From assembly GCA_964428975.1 (NCBI GenBank), contig CAYSAI010000005.1:1-64000 (forward strand): a DNA stretch of 64,000 bases, in the 5' to 3' direction. Below the pieces are notes generated by a model. The model did no database searches, had not been told where the DNA came from, and was given only the letters and a program-made list of their open reading frames with translations. This document shows, one piece after another, positions 1 through 8,777 of this stretch. Made by a program: the position numbers and the translations under genes. Source of the stretch: JAGOUA01 sp964428975 (GTDB taxonomy: Bacteria > Patescibacteriota > Patescibacteriia > 2-12-FULL-60-25). Position 1 is the stretch's first letter. Every line of letters starts with the position of its first letter.

Positions 1-2
1 CT

Positions 3-890
3 TCACTCCGAGGGCACCACGACCGGAGGCACGAACGCGGAGGCAGACCCGCAGCAGCCGCTCGGGTCGTCGATGCCGTACGTGTAGAACTTGAGGCTCT
101 CGTCGTCGAAGCTGAAGTACGGGGCGTCCGAGAACACGCCACCGGTGCCGGGAGCGTACTCGTCGCCCGCGCAGTCGACCCACAGGTCGTCGTACTGCTC
201 GAGGCGGTTCGGATTGGTCAGGAGCATGATCCCGATCTCGAACGCGCCCAGGCCGAACTCGCTGCCGCCCATGACCGCGCGTGCGCGGCGAACGGACCGG
301 CCGCGATGGCGGATACCGAACTGCGCCTGCACGACGAGGAGCTTCGAGCCCTTCTGCTCCTCACGGAGCTTCTGGATCATTGAGACCTTGCGCGTGGACT
401 CGCGGAGCTGGCTCGGACCGAGCTGCCCGTCGCGGTAGTTGTAGAACCGGCCCTTGCGCTGCTCGGAGAGCTTCGCGAAGACGAGCGCCACCGCCTCGCC
501 GTAGGTCGGCGCGATGTCGCGCCAGTCGAAGAGGGGGAAGTTGCCCTCCGCCCCGCTTGCGAGCTGGGTCGTGAGCGCGGACTCGTGGTAGGCGATCTCG
601 ATGCCGAACGCGCTGCGCAGGATGTCGCACTGCGCCTGAAACGGCGTGGGGGTGCTGTAGCCCGACAGGTAGCCGTACTCGCTCTCGACCTCCTCGTCCG
701 CGAACTCGTCGGTGAGGGCGAGACCGCCGAGCAGCTTGAGGATGCCCGCCTTGATCTCGTCGCCCTGCTCGATGAGGCGCTGGGCGGCGTCCTTGTCGAT
801 GCCGAGCTCCTTGAGGGCGCTCTCGGCCGCGTCGCTGACGAACCGGACCAACTGCTTGGACTGACCGGACGTGATCGGGTTGCCCGTCAT
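3..890 (-). CDS. Conserved hypothetical protein, GC-rich gene class
   Basis: A 295-residue protein of unknown function. I chose the ATG at 890 because an AAGGAGGA ribosome-binding site lies 7 bases upstream; an in-frame start at 938 has no such site. There is no signal peptide or membrane segment. The C-terminal half holds a well-ordered segment with GLGAFEIGIMLLTNP and DDLWVDCAGDEYAPG, and a basic RHRGRSVRRARAV patch. It ends in a Gly/Ser/Cys-rich tail. From memory, similar hypotheticals occur in other Patescibacteria, but I cannot confirm a family. GC content and codon use are clearly higher than in recJ next door, as in the other GC-rich orphans of this window. It has its own promoter at 1058-1086 and is transcribed alone here. 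Confidence 0.8.
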   Translation of the reverse strand: MTGNPITSGQSKQLVRFVSDAAESALKELGIDKDAAQRLIEQGDEIKAGILKLLGGLALTDEFADEEVESEYGYLSGYSTPTPFQAQCDILRSAFGIEIAYHESALTTQLASGAEGNFPLFDWRDIAPTYGEAVALVFAKLSEQRKGRFYNYRDGQLGPSQLRESTRKVSMIQKLREEQKGSKLLVVQAQFGIRHRGRSVRRARAVMGGSEFGLGAFEIGIMLLTNPNRLEQYDDLWVDCAGDEYAPGTGGVFSDAPYFSFDDESLKFYTYGIDDPSGCCGSASAFVPPVVVPSE

Positions 891-906
891 CGTCGTATCC
901 TCCTTC

Positions 907-924
907 TCCCACGATTCTGTGGGA
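907..924 (-). promoter_or_regulatory. Leader stem-loop touching the ribosome-binding site
   Basis: TCCCAC and GTGGGA arms around a six-base loop form a perfect 6-bp hairpin. It ends one base before the AAGGAGGA site (898-905) of the 3-890 gene. Its position suggests it keeps the ribosome-binding site exposed or modulates it; that role is inferred. Confidence 0.5.
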
Positions 925-1057
925 CGCCGTACGGGCAACTATGTTAGTGGACCATCCACTCCCACAGCTCCCGTGTTGCAAACGGCGTTTTTAGAGCCAA
1001 GTATTTGGCTGGATTGACGCTGTTTCCAATTAACCTGAAATCGCCTAATAACATAAC

Positions 1058-1086
1058 AGAATAGCATATTTTAGTATAAAAGTCAA
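1058..1086 (-). promoter_or_regulatory. Sigma-70-type promoter of the 3-890 gene
   Basis: On the minus strand TTGACT (1081-1086) is followed by a 17-base spacer and TATTCT (1058-1063). The region is AT-rich and lies between the stop of recJ and the start of the hypothetical gene, leaving a leader of about 160 bases. Confidence 0.7.
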
Positions 1087-1108
1087 TCTTTAGGGGTTCT
1101 TACCCGCA

Positions 1109-2857
1109 TCACTCCCCCGCCTCTCGTACATCCACCATCCTTCCTTCAAGCGTGCGTTTTCCCTGCCATTCGTTCACAGCGAGGTGGAAGACGAGGTCTA
1201 CGCGTGAACCAATCGTTGGAACGAACGCGGTTTCTGGATATTTAAACGCCATACATTTGAATGATGCCCCTTCTTTATTACGTACCTGCACGCGCAGGTG
1301 CTTCCCCTCACCAAGACGATCCACCTTCGTAACGAGTACGTTTCGCACAAGAAACGTTGGACGAGGGTTTTCTTGACCAAAAGGCTCGCATCGTTCGAGA
1401 TCTTCCCACAACCCCCACGTGAGTTCCGCAAGCGAAATATCCACATCTATCAGCAGTTCTGGTTCAAGCTGCACACCTTGAAAAGCTTCCTCTGCATACG
1501 CGAGAAGTTTTTGCCGAAGCTCCGGAAGGCGTGTTTCATCGATGAGAGCAAAGCCGCACGCTTGCAAATGGCCGCCAATACGCGTGAGAATTCCTTCACC
1601 CGCCACGCGCATCGCTTTCGTGATATCGAAACAGGCAGGCGAACGTCCGGAACCGATCCAGTTCTCCCCATGCTTGCCGATGGCGATCACCGGACGTCCG
1701 CACGCCTCCATCAACCTTCCCGCAACGAGACCCGCAAGCGCAGGCGACCACGTCTCATGCCACACGATTTGCAGCGGCCACGCTCGCATCGCCTGTTCCT
1801 CAACGAGCTTCTCTGCTTCGACCATCATATCGCGCGTTTTCTCTTGTCGTGCGCGATTGCACCTCTCAAGCTCTTTCGCGAGCGATTGCGCTTCTTCGAC
1901 CGATTCTACAAGCATGAGCCGAAGAGCGAGACTCGCGTGATCCATCCGTCCTGCCGCGTTGATGCGCGGACCAATCATAAACCCCACCGTTTCTGCCGTG
2001 ATGCTTACCTGTTCGATCTTCGCTACTTCAAACAACGCGAGGAGTCCTGGGCGACGCGTTTTTCGTAACACGAGCAAGCCGTATCGTTCCAGCACGCGAT
2101 TTTCTCCCACGAGCCCCACCATATCCGTAACGGTCGCGATCGCGACCAAATCAAGCAGCCACTTCTCCCATCCAACGGGCACATCGATCCCTCGTTCACG
2201 TGCTTGCATGAGAAAAGCCGTCGCGAATTTGAACGCCACACCCACAGCTGCAAGCTTTTTGAAAGGATACGTTTCTTCAGGAAGTCCTGGATGGATCAGC
2301 CAGCCATCAGGCAGCACCTCGCCAAACGTATGATGGTCAAGAACGATCACGTCCATCCCCTTCTCACGAGCGAGCGCAATTTCTGGAACGCACGCAATAC
2401 CGCAATCGACCGTGATGATCACCTTCGTGCCACGTTCATGAAGAAGCTCAACGGTTTTTCGATGCAATCCGTACCCTTCGGCATCACGATGCGGAATATA
2501 AAAATCGATACAGCTCGCCTCAGTCGTACGCCCCGTGAGGCGTTTTTCGATCTCACGAAGCGTGGTGATCATCACGGTTGAGCCTGTCACCCCATCCGCA
2601 TCGTAATCCCCATGCACGGTGATGCGTTCGCCCTGTTTAAGTGCGAGAAACAAACGTTCCGTCGCAGGAAGAAGATGTCTAAATTGCAGAGGATCATGCA
2701 GACCCGTCTCCCACGAAGGATTGAGAAAGTTCTCCGCTTCTTCGAGCGTACGCATGCCTCGATTCCACAAAAGTTGCCGCGTACAAGAAGAACGCGTTTC
2801 AAGTGTTTGCAGCGCCTCCGCAGGACAAGGAGAGGAATACTTCCAGAGATAGCGCAT
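1109..2857 (-). CDS. recJ: Single-stranded-DNA-specific exonuclease RecJ
   Basis: A 582-residue DHH-superfamily 5'-3' single-strand exonuclease acting in recombination and mismatch repair. Motif I is seen as VHGDYDADG near residue 80 and the DHH motif as VIVLDHHTFGE near residue 175. The DHHA1 region (MIGPRINAAGRMDHASLAL, later GSGRSPACFDI and GGHLQACGFAL) and a C-terminal OB-like part follow. Length matches E. coli RecJ. I start at the ATG at 2857; an upstream in-frame codon at 2902 would overlap alaS by 14 bases. The gap to alaS is 31 bases on the same strand, so the two probably share a transcript. No strong Shine-Dalgarno sequence is visible. Confidence 0.93.
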   Translation of the reverse strand: MRYLWKYSSPCPAEALQTLETRSSCTRQLLWNRGMRTLEEAENFLNPSWETGLHDPLQFRHLLPATERLFLALKQGERITVHGDYDADGVTGSTVMITTLREIEKRLTGRTTEASCIDFYIPHRDAEGYGLHRKTVELLHERGTKVIITVDCGIACVPEIALAREKGMDVIVLDHHTFGEVLPDGWLIHPGLPEETYPFKKLAAVGVAFKFATAFLMQARERGIDVPVGWEKWLLDLVAIATVTDMVGLVGENRVLERYGLLVLRKTRRPGLLALFEVAKIEQVSITAETVGFMIGPRINAAGRMDHASLALRLMLVESVEEAQSLAKELERCNRARQEKTRDMMVEAEKLVEEQAMRAWPLQIVWHETWSPALAGLVAGRLMEACGRPVIAIGKHGENWIGSGRSPACFDITKAMRVAGEGILTRIGGHLQACGFALIDETRLPELRQKLLAYAEEAFQGVQLEPELLIDVDISLAELTWGLWEDLERCEPFGQENPRPTFLVRNVLVTKVDRLGEGKHLRVQVRNKEGASFKCMAFKYPETAFVPTIGSRVDLVFHLAVNEWQGKRTLEGRMVDVREAGE

Positions 2858-2888
2858 AGATGCACGTCGTTTTGTGATACAACGAGGG

Positions 2889-4685
2889 TTAACTCCCCAC
2901 ACTCGCCTTGATGCGCCTCACACCCGCAGATACCGCTTCTTCTTTTAGAATTTTGAACGAACCGAGCTCGCCTGTACGCGCGACGTGCGGACCTCCGCAG
3001 ACCTCTTTTGAAAAATCGCCCACGGAATACACGTTGATCTTGCCACCGATCTGGGCGTAGGTATCGGAAAAGAGGCCAATCGCTCCGCTCGCTTTCGCTT
3101 CTTCGCTCGTCATCGTTTCGAGCGACACAGGAAGATCGCGCGCAATCACCTCGTTCACGATCGTTTCAACGTGCAGAATTTCTTCTTGTGTCATCTTTTG
3201 TGGATGCGAGAAATCAAAGCGCAACCGTTCTGCCGTGATATTCGAGCCTTTTTGTTCAACATGCGTTCCAAGCACACGACGAAGCGCTTCTTGCAACAGA
3301 TGCGTCGCGGTATGCAAGCGCGTCGTTTCGATGGAATGATCTGCAAGCCCACCCTTGAACGTACCCGCACTTGCGACACGCGAAAGTTCTTGGTGCTTCT
3401 TGAACGCTGCTTGAAACAGTTCATGATCCACCGTTTGTCCGTGTTCACGCAACAGCTCTTCCGTGAGTTCAAGTGGAAAACCGTACGTCGAAAACAGCTG
3501 GAACGCTCCTTCCGCCGAAAGCGCACCATGCACGAGCATCTTCTCGAGTTCACGCATCCCTTTTTCAAGCGTTTTCCCAAATTTTTCTTCCTCACGAGTC
3601 AACTCTTCAAGAATACGCGTTTGGTTCGCACGTAGTTCGCTGAAGTGGTCGCCGTACGTGTCGATCACCACCTGTGCGAGCTTCGCAAGAAACGCTCCTT
3701 CCATACCAATACGCTTTCCTTCGCGCATCGCTCGACGCAAGAGCCGCCTCACTATGTAGCCCTGTCCCACGTTCGAAGGAGAAACGCCTCGCTCATCACC
3801 CACGATGAACGTCGCTGCACGAAGATGATCGGCAAGAATGCGGAACGAACGCTCGTTCCCCGCGTAGGTCTTTCCGCAGAGCGACCTAATCGTGTCGAGT
3901 ATGGGCGCGAACGCGTCCGATTCAAACACGGTCTCAACGCCTTGCATCACGCACGCGAGACGCTCAAGCCCCATGCCCGTGTCGACGTTTTTTTGCGCAC
4001 TTGCAATGAAGCGTCCATCCGCAGTTTTTTCATACTCCATGAAGACGTTATTCCAAATCTCGACGAAACGCCCACAATCGCAATTCGGATGACACACCTC
4101 ACCAAACACCATGTCATGCGCCTTTCCCGTATCGTAGAAAATCTCCGTATCTGGCCCACACGGCCCTGTTTGACCTGCCGGCCCCCACCAGTTTTTCTTT
4201 TTTGGATAGGCGCGGATACGATCTCCAAGCGTTGCCACGATGCCTCGTAAAGCGAACTGTTCTTGCCACAAAGCGATAGACTCTTCATCGCGAGGCGCGT
4301 CCGCATCTCCTTCAAATACCGTCACAAACAAACGTTCTGGCGAAAGCGCAAGCGTTTTTGTGAGAAACTCGAATGACCACGCGATAGATTCGCGCTTGAA
4401 GTAATCACCCAACGACCAATTGCCGAGCATCTCGAAGAACGTCAGATGGCGACTATCGCCCACTTCGTCGATATCATCGGTTCGAACGCACTTCTGACTA
4501 TTCGCAAGACGCGTGCCCGCTGGATGCGGTTGCCCTAACAGATACGGCACAAGCGGGTGCATGCCCGCCGTCGTAAAGAGCACCGTCGGATCATTCTCCG
4601 GAAGAAGCGACGCAGAAGGAATAATCACGTGCCGTTTCTCTCGGAAAAATGCGAGGAAAGCCTCACGAAGCGCAGCAGTTTGCAT
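2889..4685 (-). CDS. alaS: Alanyl-tRNA synthetase, C-terminally short form
   Basis: Charges tRNA-Ala in the cytoplasm. The class II catalytic core opens with LREAFLAFFREKRHVIIPSA and TTAGMHPLVPYLLG and carries the NSQKCVRTDDIDEVG segment. The editing domain has HTATHLL around residue 460 and CGGPHVARTGELG near 565. The protein stops at 598 residues, directly after the editing domain. The usual C-terminal DHHA1/C-Ala domain (about 270 residues in E. coli) is absent. The downstream 31 bases and recJ contain no continuation, so this is not a simple frameshift. Shortened AlaRS forms are known in Patescibacteria. A promoter with TTGCTC and TAGGAT lies just upstream. Confidence 0.93.
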   Translation of the reverse strand: MQTAALREAFLAFFREKRHVIIPSASLLPENDPTVLFTTAGMHPLVPYLLGQPHPAGTRLANSQKCVRTDDIDEVGDSRHLTFFEMLGNWSLGDYFKRESIAWSFEFLTKTLALSPERLFVTVFEGDADAPRDEESIALWQEQFALRGIVATLGDRIRAYPKKKNWWGPAGQTGPCGPDTEIFYDTGKAHDMVFGEVCHPNCDCGRFVEIWNNVFMEYEKTADGRFIASAQKNVDTGMGLERLACVMQGVETVFESDAFAPILDTIRSLCGKTYAGNERSFRILADHLRAATFIVGDERGVSPSNVGQGYIVRRLLRRAMREGKRIGMEGAFLAKLAQVVIDTYGDHFSELRANQTRILEELTREEEKFGKTLEKGMRELEKMLVHGALSAEGAFQLFSTYGFPLELTEELLREHGQTVDHELFQAAFKKHQELSRVASAGTFKGGLADHSIETTRLHTATHLLQEALRRVLGTHVEQKGSNITAERLRFDFSHPQKMTQEEILHVETIVNEVIARDLPVSLETMTSEEAKASGAIGLFSDTYAQIGGKINVYSVGDFSKEVCGGPHVARTGELGSFKILKEEAVSAGVRRIKASVGS

Positions 4686-4694
4686 ATGGGACGT

Positions 4695-4723
4695 ATCCTA
4701 CGGAGTTTGAGAGAGCGGAGCAA
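4695..4723 (-). promoter_or_regulatory. Promoter of alaS-recJ
   Basis: Minus-strand TTGCTC (4718-4723), 17-base spacer, TAGGAT (4695-4700). Only 9 bases separate the -10 box from the alaS ATG, so the mRNA would have almost no leader. Confidence 0.55.
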
Positions 4724-4741
4724 GTAAGCAAGGAGGGTGTT

Positions 4742-5158
4742 TTAATACTCCAAGAAAAACCGTTCTTCGAGAGAGAGGGTTAGGTCCGTGGGCTGAGGCG
4801 GAACCACAATCTCTGCTTCGTTTTGATGGATGGGCTGGGTTCCCCCGGTGGCCACCGTGGGAATGACAGCGCTCTCCTCCAGAGGCAGATGCGCCTTTGG
4901 TGGAGCGGGAACGACAGGAGCTGGCACGGGTTCGGTGATGATGGCCGGTACCTCCTCAACAACTTCCTCTGGCACGAAGCTTGGCGTAGGTGTGCGAGGC
5001 ACAGGCGTGGGCACAGGAGCTTCTGGCAGAGCCCCATCCAGCGCCTGCTCAAGCTCATCAAGCGACACCAAAATAAGCGGGTCTTCACCCGTTTCATCCG
5101 TAATAATCACGGGAATGTGTCGCGATTTCGCAAACCGCACGATCCGGAGCCACGACAT
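4742..5158 (-). CDS. Hypothetical protein with Phd-like N-terminus and Pro-rich tail
   Basis: A 138-residue protein. Residues 1-40 (ending in IILVSLDELEQAL-like sequence) resemble the short alpha/beta fold of Phd/YefM-type antitoxin N-termini: a basic start, VIITDE, then a helix. Residues 43-120 are a low-complexity Pro/Val/Glu linker, followed by a short acidic-aromatic end (EERFFLEY). No toxin gene sits beside it, so an antitoxin role is only a possibility. It may instead be an adaptor with a disordered tail. It lies 56 bases upstream of alaS on the same strand and diverges from the 5258 gene. Confidence 0.65.
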   Translation of the reverse strand: MSWLRIVRFAKSRHIPVIITDETGEDPLILVSLDELEQALDGALPEAPVPTPVPRTPTPSFVPEEVVEEVPAIITEPVPAPVVPAPPKAHLPLEESAVIPTVATGGTQPIHQNEAEIVVPPQPTDLTLSLEERFFLEY

Positions 5159-5219
5159 ATGCGGCGCATCTCATCATGAGGCTCTTGCGGAGGCAAGGGG
5201 ATTCGCGCACCATCGAAGA

Positions 5220-5235
5220 GAGGTATTCGTACCTC
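5220..5235 (+). promoter_or_regulatory. UUCG-capped stem-loop in the divergent spacer
   Basis: GAGGTA-TTCG-TACCTC is a perfect 6-bp stem with a very stable UUCG tetraloop. It lies 11 bases before the AGGAGG site (5247-5252) of the 5258 gene. No U-tract follows, so it is more likely a leader structure than a terminator. Confidence 0.5.
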
Positions 5236-5257
5236 ACTCGTCACGTAGGAGGTGGCT

Positions 5258-6271
5258 ATGAAACGATGGGAACGGTTCGTAAGCTGGCTCGCTCGCCCCT
5301 TTCTTGAGCAAACGCAGGCACGCTTTGCGAGAGATCCGCTGCTCTTTGTTGAGCCGTTTCGGACAACGCTCTCTCGAGCCTCGATCTTCGTGGCGGATGT
5401 GGAGCACGCGCCCGCTTGGTGGCAAGAATACTGTGTGAAGAAAAAGTTCGCCGAGCGCGAGATCGTTGCTCCATCAGTACACACATGGTTCACGCGCTTC
5501 ATGAGTTCGCTTCCGTTTCAGGGAGTCTTCATCGTACTCTCTCATTTTCTTAGTAGCGTTTCTTGGACAGAAGGGATGCTTATACAGGCACTGATCTGGC
5601 TGTCCGTAGACATCACCTTCATCGCGAATCGTCAGTATCATGCGCTCTTTCTCTGGTACTGGCGCGGAAAACATTGGGCGCCAAAGACGTACGTGCCCGA
5701 AGAAGAACGCGTCATCGCGAACATCCGCCACACATTCACTACCGAAGAGCTTCTGCACCTTCGTGAACGTCGACAGCGCATCGAATACACGCGCACCACG
5801 TTTCGCGATGCGGCGGATGCCTCACACCATCGTTCGCTCGATTTCACGAGAGTTCTTTCGAAGACGAAAAATCGGGCTTTTCTCGAGATCACGCGCGCCT
5901 CTTTCAAACAAGAAGTTGCCCTCGGAAAAGCGATGCAAGAAGGGAAAGAACGCTACGACGTCGCCATGGAAACGATTGATGAGGCAAAGCAACATCTCAA
6001 CACGCTTCTCGATCAGTGGTTCGCCTTCTTGCAGAGCATTCCTCGCGAAACAGATCCACAACTCGAACACGTATTCACCTACCATGCGGCAGACATCCAG
6101 CGTTCACTCATCGAGGCGTATCGTGGGCTGGAAAAAGCGCTCTATGACGCAGAAACGCTCGATGCCATCAATCAAGAAGCGTCTTTTTCTTCACAAGCAG
6201 ATGAGGAAGAATTCGTTCCTGAAGAGGAAGTCGCGCGTCCTCGTAAACAACGTTGTATCAAAGGCACGTAA
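5258..6271 (+). CDS. Hypothetical membrane protein with long helical C-terminus
   Basis: A 337-residue protein of unknown function. The ATG at 5258 lies 5 bases after AGGAGG; the in-frame GTG at 5252 would overlap that site. A basic N-terminal region of about 85 residues is followed by two hydrophobic segments (roughly residues 88-105 and 110-140, with FQGVFIVLSHFLSSVSW and ALIWLSVDITFIA). The remaining ~190 residues are charged and probably helical or coiled-coil, ending in an acidic EEEFVPEEE stretch and a basic tail. This layout fits a small inner-membrane protein with a cytoplasmic helical domain. A terminator at 6285-6314 closes the unit. Confidence 0.75.
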   Translation: MKRWERFVSWLARPFLEQTQARFARDPLLFVEPFRTTLSRASIFVADVEHAPAWWQEYCVKKKFAEREIVAPSVHTWFTRFMSSLPFQGVFIVLSHFLSSVSWTEGMLIQALIWLSVDITFIANRQYHALFLWYWRGKHWAPKTYVPEEERVIANIRHTFTTEELLHLRERRQRIEYTRTTFRDAADASHHRSLDFTRVLSKTKNRAFLEITRASFKQEVALGKAMQEGKERYDVAMETIDEAKQHLNTLLDQWFAFLQSIPRETDPQLEHVFTYHAADIQRSLIEAYRGLEKALYDAETLDAINQEASFSSQADEEEFVPEEEVARPRKQRCIKGT

Positions 6272-6284
6272 CACCTTTCTCCTG

Positions 6285-6314
6285 CCATGCATCAAAACGG
6301 TGCATGGTTTTATT
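6285..6314 (+). terminator. Rho-independent terminator after the 5258 gene
   Basis: CCATGCA (6285-6291) and TGCATGG (6301-6307) form a 7-bp stem followed by TTTTATT. The T-tract is on the plus strand and overlaps the stop codon of the convergent permease gene. Confidence 0.65.
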
Positions 6315-7545
6315 CATGCCGAAGCGCTTCTACAGGCAAAAGTTTCGCGGCTTTTTTCGCGGGAAAGTAGCCGAAGAGGATGCCGATGAGCGTCGAAACG
6401 CCAAACGCGATCACGATGCCGCTCCATGGCATGAGAAAGACCCATCCTTCTTGAAAGCTTCCAATAATACGAATGGCGATCCACGAAAGAAGCACGCCGA
6501 ACACGACACCAATCGCGCCCGCGATCACGGTGAGGCTCACCGCTTCAGCGAGGAACTGTCCCAGAATATCGCGTTTCGTGGCACCAATCGCTTTACGAAG
6601 ACCAATCTCGCGCGTACGTTCTGTGACGGTCACATACATAATATTCATAATGCCGACGCCCGCAACCACAAGTGAGATAGACGCGATCGACCCAAGCAGC
6701 ACCTGCAAAACCATCCCAATCGTGCCGGCCGCCTTCATCGAGTCTTCTTGCGACGAAAGAAGCACATCATCTTTTGAAAGATCGTCATTCGGATTATCGA
6801 TCGCATGGTTCTCGCGAAGCACATCACGCAAGCGGTTTTTTGCCTCCATGATGCGCATATCTCCCGTTTTCACCGAGATAAAGTTCAAACGGTTCTTGTT
6901 GTACGCATCAAAGAACGCGGTAAATGGGATATACACCTGCTCGTCAATATTCGAGAAAAAACGCGTTCCTGCTTCAGCAAGCACACCCACTACACGAAAC
7001 GTTTTATGGTTGAGACGCACCGTTTTGCTGAGCGGATCTTCCTCCCCAAACATCGTGCGGGCGATATCTTTTCCAAGAACGATCACGCGCACATGTCCTT
7101 CGACGTCTGTTTCTTCGATGAAACGCCCTTCCTTCACAACAAGGTTGAAGATACGCAGCTCGTCCGGCGATGTGCCGCTGATGCGAGTAAACCGATCTTG
7201 TCCACCATAGGAAAGCAGATCGGTGGTGATCACGGTCGCATTCACGGCTTGCACCCATGGAAGCGCTTGCACATCACGAAAATCTTCTTCCGTGAGCGTT
7301 TGCTTGATTTCTTCATGCGGCGGATGGTTGCGATTCTCATCGCCTTTTCCGCTCGCGATAAACACGAGATCACTTCCAAACGAGGCAACTTGCGCAAGAA
7401 GATATTTCTGTGCCGCTTGTCCAACGGCGAGCATCAAAATCACGGAGGCGATCCCAATCACGATGCCAAGCATCGTCAAAAACGAACGTCCTTTATTGAC
7501 GAGAAGCGCACGAAATGAGAGGCGGAAGAGGTCTGGGGTCGTCAT
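6310..7545 (-). CDS. ABC transporter permease, MacB/FtsX type (second copy)
   Basis: A 411-residue permease. A first membrane helix (SFLTMLGIVIGIASVILMLAVG, residues ~20-40) is followed by a large MacB-like extracellular domain, then three helices near the C-terminus, including ISLVVAGVGIMNIMYVTVTERTREIGLRKAIGA. That last motif is typical of MacB/LolE permeases. I start at the ATG at 7545, one base after the stop of the preceding permease. It is the last gene of a four-gene export operon (11335 down to 6310). The two permeases are clear paralogues and probably form the transporter as a heterodimer. Substrate unknown; MacAB and Lol relatives export peptides, macrolides or lipoproteins. Confidence 0.87.
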   Translation of the reverse strand: MTTPDLFRLSFRALLVNKGRSFLTMLGIVIGIASVILMLAVGQAAQKYLLAQVASFGSDLVFIASGKGDENRNHPPHEEIKQTLTEEDFRDVQALPWVQAVNATVITTDLLSYGGQDRFTRISGTSPDELRIFNLVVKEGRFIEETDVEGHVRVIVLGKDIARTMFGEEDPLSKTVRLNHKTFRVVGVLAEAGTRFFSNIDEQVYIPFTAFFDAYNKNRLNFISVKTGDMRIMEAKNRLRDVLRENHAIDNPNDDLSKDDVLLSSQEDSMKAAGTIGMVLQVLLGSIASISLVVAGVGIMNIMYVTVTERTREIGLRKAIGATKRDILGQFLAEAVSLTVIAGAIGVVFGVLLSWIAIRIIGSFQEGWVFLMPWSGIVIAFGVSTLIGILFGYFPAKKAAKLLPVEALRHE

Positions 7546-7546
7546 A

Positions 7547-8776
7547 TTATTCGTGCCTAAGCGCTTCGATAGGCTGCAGGCGCGCCGCTTTTCGCGCAGG
7601 AAAATAGCCGAATACAAGGCCGATACTTCCAGAAACGATAAGGGCAAGCAGAACAGAATCCCACGCAATCGCAAACGTCCACCCATGCTGAATATGGTTC
7701 ATGACTTGAATCGCGATCCACGAAAGCACAATCCCGAGCGTTGTACCGATCGCGCCTCCAAGCGTTGTTTGTAGAATCGCTTCAAGCAAAAACTGTCGCA
7801 GAATATCCGCTTCGCGCGCGCCGATGGATTTACGAAGTCCGATCTCTTTCACACGCTCCGTGACAGACACGTACATGATATTCATAATCCCGATCCCTCC
7901 CACAAGCAGCGAAATCGCCGCAATCGAGATGAGGAGAATCTTGAGAATATTGGTGATTTGTTGCGCGCTTTTCACCGCATCTTCTTGCGTTGCTACCGTA
8001 AAATCATCTTTCGCAGGATCCCCCGTTGGATTATCGATCGCGTGTCGATCGCGAAGCAAGAGCGTGATACGTTCTTTCGCTTCCTTAAGAGGGAGTCGCG
8101 TTTTCACGGCAATCGATGAAAGAAACGTTCTATTGTACGTATCCAGCGCGGTGGTAAACGGGATGTAGATGTAGCGATCTACATTTTGAAAGTTCTTACT
8201 CCCCTCTTTTCCAAGCGTACCGATCACACGAAAACGCACGTCATTCAGCGTGATGGTTTTTCCAATAGGATTATTCATCCCATAGAGTTTGTCGGCAATC
8301 TCGAATCCAAGCACCGCTTCTCGCGCATGACTCTCCACACTCGACGGCGAGAAGAATACGCCTCGATCAGGATGCAGATCGCTCAACACCTGCTCATCTG
8401 ATGTCGTGCCTAGAATCTGTGCCGACAGCTCGACTCCTTCCGCTCCCACGCGATCTTGTTGCGAAACACCCCCAGCAACATGCAGTACCCACGGCGCGAG
8501 ACGCAGCGCTCGTACATCTTTTTCTGTAAGCGTTTGTTTGATGAACATGATCGGTTCACCCTTTTTCTGCGAAGACGAGCCGTTACGCACGCTGAGCACA
8601 TCCGATCCAAGGGCGGAAATTTGCGAGAGAATAAATCGTTCAGCCGCTTGCCCAATAGAAAGCATCAAAATCACGGCCATGATGCCGATCACAATACCAA
8701 TCATCGTTAAAAACGAACGCGCTTTTGTACGCGTAAGGCTCGTGAGCGAGCTGCGGAAGAGATCGGAGAGGGTCAT
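7547..8776 (-). CDS. ABC transporter permease, MacB/FtsX type (first copy)
   Basis: A 409-residue paralogue of the next gene, with the same layout: a helix around residues 20-42 (RSFLTMIGIVIGIMAVILML), an external domain of about 220 residues, then a triple-helix C-terminal unit containing GGIGIMNIMYVSVTERVKEIGLRKSIGA and the ending IEALRHE shared by both copies. The ATG at 8776 lies one base after the stop of the ATPase gene, so translation is likely coupled. An upstream extension to 8848 would run through the ATPase gene and is rejected. Confidence 0.87.
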   Translation of the reverse strand: MTLSDLFRSSLTSLTRTKARSFLTMIGIVIGIMAVILMLSIGQAAERFILSQISALGSDVLSVRNGSSSQKKGEPIMFIKQTLTEKDVRALRLAPWVLHVAGGVSQQDRVGAEGVELSAQILGTTSDEQVLSDLHPDRGVFFSPSSVESHAREAVLGFEIADKLYGMNNPIGKTITLNDVRFRVIGTLGKEGSKNFQNVDRYIYIPFTTALDTYNRTFLSSIAVKTRLPLKEAKERITLLLRDRHAIDNPTGDPAKDDFTVATQEDAVKSAQQITNILKILLISIAAISLLVGGIGIMNIMYVSVTERVKEIGLRKSIGAREADILRQFLLEAILQTTLGGAIGTTLGIVLSWIAIQVMNHIQHGWTFAIAWDSVLLALIVSGSIGLVFGYFPARKAARLQPIEALRHE

Positions 8777-8777
8777 G

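Noticed and set aside
361..981. Second minus-strand frame over the 3-890 gene
   Set aside because: Arg/Pro-rich frame-shifted shadow typical of GC-rich coding DNA.
2889..4685. alaS as a pseudogene
   Set aside because: The catalytic and editing domains are complete, a promoter is present, and shortened AlaRS occurs in Patescibacteria.
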